Source: a virus. From it: DNA of 38,341 nucleotides. Shown piece after piece: positions 37,279 to 38,341 of the stretch; positions within the stretch are counted from its first letter, which is position 1, and every line of letters starts with the position of its first letter. The notes under the pieces are model-generated. The model saw nothing but the letters and a program-made list of their open reading frames with translations, was not told the origin of the DNA and made no database searches. The position numbers were made by a program, and so were the translations under genes. The DNA lies in IMG/VR virus record IMGVR_UViG_3300043470_002335, positions 1-38,341 of that record, one strand, 5' to 3'.

Positions 37279-37323
37279 ATTTTTTATCCACACAAACCAT
37301 TTCGGGTATGTGAGTAAAAAAAA
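37279..37323. repeat. Origin-type repeat A with a perfect DnaA box
   Basis: It begins ATTTTTTATCC and continues CACA...ATTTCGGGTA...GTAAAAAAA. It contains TTATCCACA at 37284-37292, an exact match to the DnaA-box consensus TTATnCACA. Repeat B has the same frame 72 bp further on. Confidence 0.65.
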
Positions 37324-37350
37324 TAAAATGGTGATATGGGGGTGATGATT

Positions 37351-37393
37351 ATTTTTTATCCTCATATATGATTTTGGGTAGAGGGTAAAAAAA
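37351..37393. repeat. Origin-type repeat B with a near-consensus DnaA box
   Basis: ATTTTTTATCCTCA, then ATTTTGGGTA and GTAAAAAAA; the box is TTATCCTCA (37356-37364), one mismatch from the consensus. Spacing to repeat A is 72 bp, about seven helical turns, and both point the same way. Confidence 0.6.
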
Positions 37394-37535
37394 TTTTAGG
37401 GGGTGGGGTATGGATCTTTTTTTGGATTTTTTCTGGGTGATTTTTTAGGCTATTTTGGATATTCAAAACGTGCACATAAATAAATAAAGAAGGGATAAAA
37501 AAAGTGCCCAGTAAAATCAAGGGTTCCGAGAGGGC

Positions 37536-37578
37536 AAAAGTACATTTTTGTACTTTTCGTGTACATTTTTGTACTTTT
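37536..37578. repeat. Operator-like palindromic repeat
   Basis: AAAAGTAC-ATTTTT-GTACTTTT (37536-37557) is a perfect 8-bp inverted repeat. Most of it (GTACATTTTTGTACTTTT) recurs at 37561-37578, 21 bp on. Two dyads 21 bp apart suggest cooperative binding of a dimeric regulator. Confidence 0.6.
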
Positions 37579-37625
37579 GACACGCTGAAACCCGCATTTC
37601 TTCGTTGAGAGGTTTTTAAAAAATG

Positions 37626-37649
37626 GGTGACTTAGGGGGTGACTTAGGG
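37626..37649. repeat. Tandem repeat GGGTGACTTAGG
   Basis: Two copies with a 12-bp period, on the G-rich strand. Confidence 0.5.
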
Positions 37650-37651
37650 GG

Positions 37652-37688
37652 TTATAATTTGTAAAGTAAAATGCTTATAATTTGTAAA
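37652..37688. repeat. Direct repeat TTATAATTTGTAAA
   Basis: 14-bp perfect repeat at 37652-37665 and 37675-37688, 23 bp apart, upstream of the first plus-strand promoter. It may be an AT-rich unwinding site or a regulator site. Confidence 0.5.
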
Positions 37689-37695
37689 ATAATTC

Positions 37696-37725
37696 TTGCT
37701 ATTTGTACAAAAGTTTGTATCTTTG
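37696..37725 (+). promoter_or_regulatory. Plus-strand promoter 1
   Basis: TTG (37696-37698), 19 nt, TATCTTTG (37718-37725): full Bacteroidota -33/-7 promoter. It points toward the plus-strand NUMOD1-like gene. Confidence 0.75.
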
Positions 37726-37752
37726 TATTTTAAAAAATAGAAAAAATAATTA

Positions 37753-37788
37753 TGTTCACAAAATAATTATGTTCACAATCCGTGAACA
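37753..37788. promoter_or_regulatory. Operator: TGTTCAC repeats and palindrome
   Basis: TGTTCAC appears at 37753-37759 and 37770-37776. The second forms a perfect inverted repeat TGTTCAC-AATCC-GTGAACA (37770-37788). It lies just downstream of promoter 1, a good position for a repressor. Confidence 0.6.
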
Positions 37789-37864
37789 ATAAAGAAAGAT
37801 GAACAAGTATTAAAAAATGGTTGAAATAATAAAAAATAATAAATAATTTTTATAAAAAAATTTG

Positions 37865-37872
37865 TATCTTTG
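37865..37872 (+). promoter_or_regulatory. Plus-strand promoter 2 (-7 element)
   Basis: TATCTTTG matches TAnnTTTG and is 19 nt before the ATG at 37892. The -33 region has no clear TTG at 19 nt; promoter strength may depend on a factor or on the operator upstream. Confidence 0.6.
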
Positions 37873-37891
37873 TATCCTAAAATAATAAATA

Positions 37892-38275
37892 ATGAAAATA
37901 GCAATGTATGATTTGGAAGGAAACTTCCTAGATATTTTTGAAGTAAAGAGTTTCAAGGAATTGGAAACTTCTTTAGAGATTCCTAGTGGATCCTTGAGAG
38001 CATGTATAGTGGGTAAACAGTTGTCCACTATTAATAGACAATTCAGATTGGTGTCTGATAAAGGAAGATTGATTAATAGAATTGGAGACATTTCCAGTCT
38101 TACTTCTGATTTTAATAAGCCAGTATTTAAGTTTTATAAGGGAAGGTATATTAATACATATTCTTCTGTGAGAAATGCTTCAGAGATCAATGGTATAGAT
38201 GAGGCAGCTATAAATAGATGCTGTAAAGGTAAGGGAAACTCTGCTGGAGGATTTGAATGGAAATATGCAAAATAA
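37892..38275 (+). CDS. NUMOD1-like DNA-binding protein
   Basis: 127 aa. Residues 78-126 (VFKFYKGRYINTYSSVRNAS, EINGIDEAAINRCCKGKGNS, AGGFEWKYA) match the NUMOD1/IENR1 helix-turn-helix module of homing nucleases and phage regulators. Residues 3-52 (AMYDLEGNFLDIFEVKSFKE, then LEIPSGSLRACIVGK) look like a second, diverged copy. There is no nuclease domain, so it should bind DNA without cutting. It is the first gene of the plus block. It may regulate the operator upstream. Confidence 0.75.
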   Translation: MKIAMYDLEGNFLDIFEVKSFKELETSLEIPSGSLRACIVGKQLSTINRQFRLVSDKGRLINRIGDISSLTSDFNKPVFKFYKGRYINTYSSVRNASEINGIDEAAINRCCKGKGNSAGGFEWKYAK

Positions 38276-38284
38276 ATAAGATAT

Positions 38285-38341
38285 ATGAATTATGTAACTT
38301 ATCATGTTGGGGATGTCTTAGTGTTTGACCCAGAAACCCCA
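38285..38341 (+). CDS. Partial hypothetical protein (cut by right window edge)
   Basis: An ATG at 38285 opens a frame with 19 codons (MNYVTYHVGDVLVFDPETP) up to the window edge, 9 nt after the NUMOD1-like stop. Coding-like and coupled in position, but too short for identification. Confidence 0.5.
   Translation, partial: MNYVTYHVGDVLVFDPETP

Larger units (their letters stand above)
36645..37695. other. Divergent gene-free region, candidate replication origin
   Basis: No convincing gene on either strand. C greatly exceeds G on the plus strand up to about 37190, and G exceeds C from about 37200, so GC skew flips where transcription diverges. A GC-rich island (36895-37190) faces a G-rich, AT-rich side with two DnaA-box repeats. 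Origins of bidirectional replication commonly show these features. The phage also encodes a DnaA domain IV-like protein. Confidence 0.5.

Noticed and set aside
37015-37300. ORFs on both strands in the divergent region (83 and 75 codons)
   Set aside because: They run through the GC-rich island, have low-complexity products (Pro/Arg/Ser or Gly/Arg runs) and lack phage-like features or leaders.
1-38341. Stop-codon reassignment, as known in some crAss-like phages
   Set aside because: The replication genes read full length with the standard code, with motifs in frame, and TAA, TAG and TGA all end genes here. The late genes are outside the window, so nothing can be said about them.

Overview
The window looks like part of the genome of a tailed phage infecting a member of the Bacteroidota. 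The evidence is a very AT-rich sequence, promoters of the Bacteroidota type (TAnnTTTG at -7, sometimes with TTG about 19 nt upstream), lipoproteins with short Lys-rich signal peptides, and a compact replication gene set. PolA, DnaG-like primase, DnaB-like helicase, Sak4-type ATPase, SSB, dUTPase, PD-(D/E)XK nuclease and SF2 helicase together resemble crAss-like and related phages. No capsid, portal, terminase or tail gene is present, so the exact group cannot be fixed. There is no integrase, tRNA or CRISPR array.

Layout: every gene from 1 to about 36.4 kb lies on the minus strand, in tightly packed and often overlapping runs. A 1.4 kb gene-free divergent region follows (about 36.5-37.9 kb), and then plus-strand genes begin (a NUMOD1-like protein and a gene cut by the window end). 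Read in the direction of minus-strand transcription, the first block (36.4 to about 23.4 kb) holds dozens of small, mostly acidic proteins, small membrane proteins and small Cys-rich proteins. They are served by six near-identical promoters, each with two TGCAACAAAA boxes exactly 21 bp apart. This looks like an early host-takeover region.

The second block (about 23.4-14 kb) holds conserved phage hypotheticals, several micro-ORFs next to strong hairpins, two lipoproteins, and a module of a membrane-anchored glucosaminidase-like protein, a MoxR/CobS-type AAA+ ATPase, a degenerate VWA-like protein and an SPFH/prohibitin lipoprotein. The third block (14-3.3 kb) is the replication module: SF2 helicase, PD-(D/E)XK nuclease, DnaA domain IV-like protein, family A polymerase, HNH protein, DnaB-like helicase, Sak4-like ATPase, SSB, primase, dUTPase and a winged-helix protein. 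The last block (3.3-0 kb) has small genes, including one with archaeo-eukaryotic-primase-like motifs.

The divergent region is a good origin candidate. GC skew flips near 37.19 kb; a GC-rich, pyrimidine-rich island lies on one side, and on the other are two long direct repeats, one carrying a perfect DnaA box (TTATCCACA) and the other a one-mismatch version. The phage also encodes a protein with the DnaA box-binding signature. Further right are palindromic operator-like sites and two plus-strand promoters. About 16 genes shorter than 60 codons were read directly from the sequence, and several starts were moved from TTG or GTG to internal ATG codons because the longer start falls inside a promoter.
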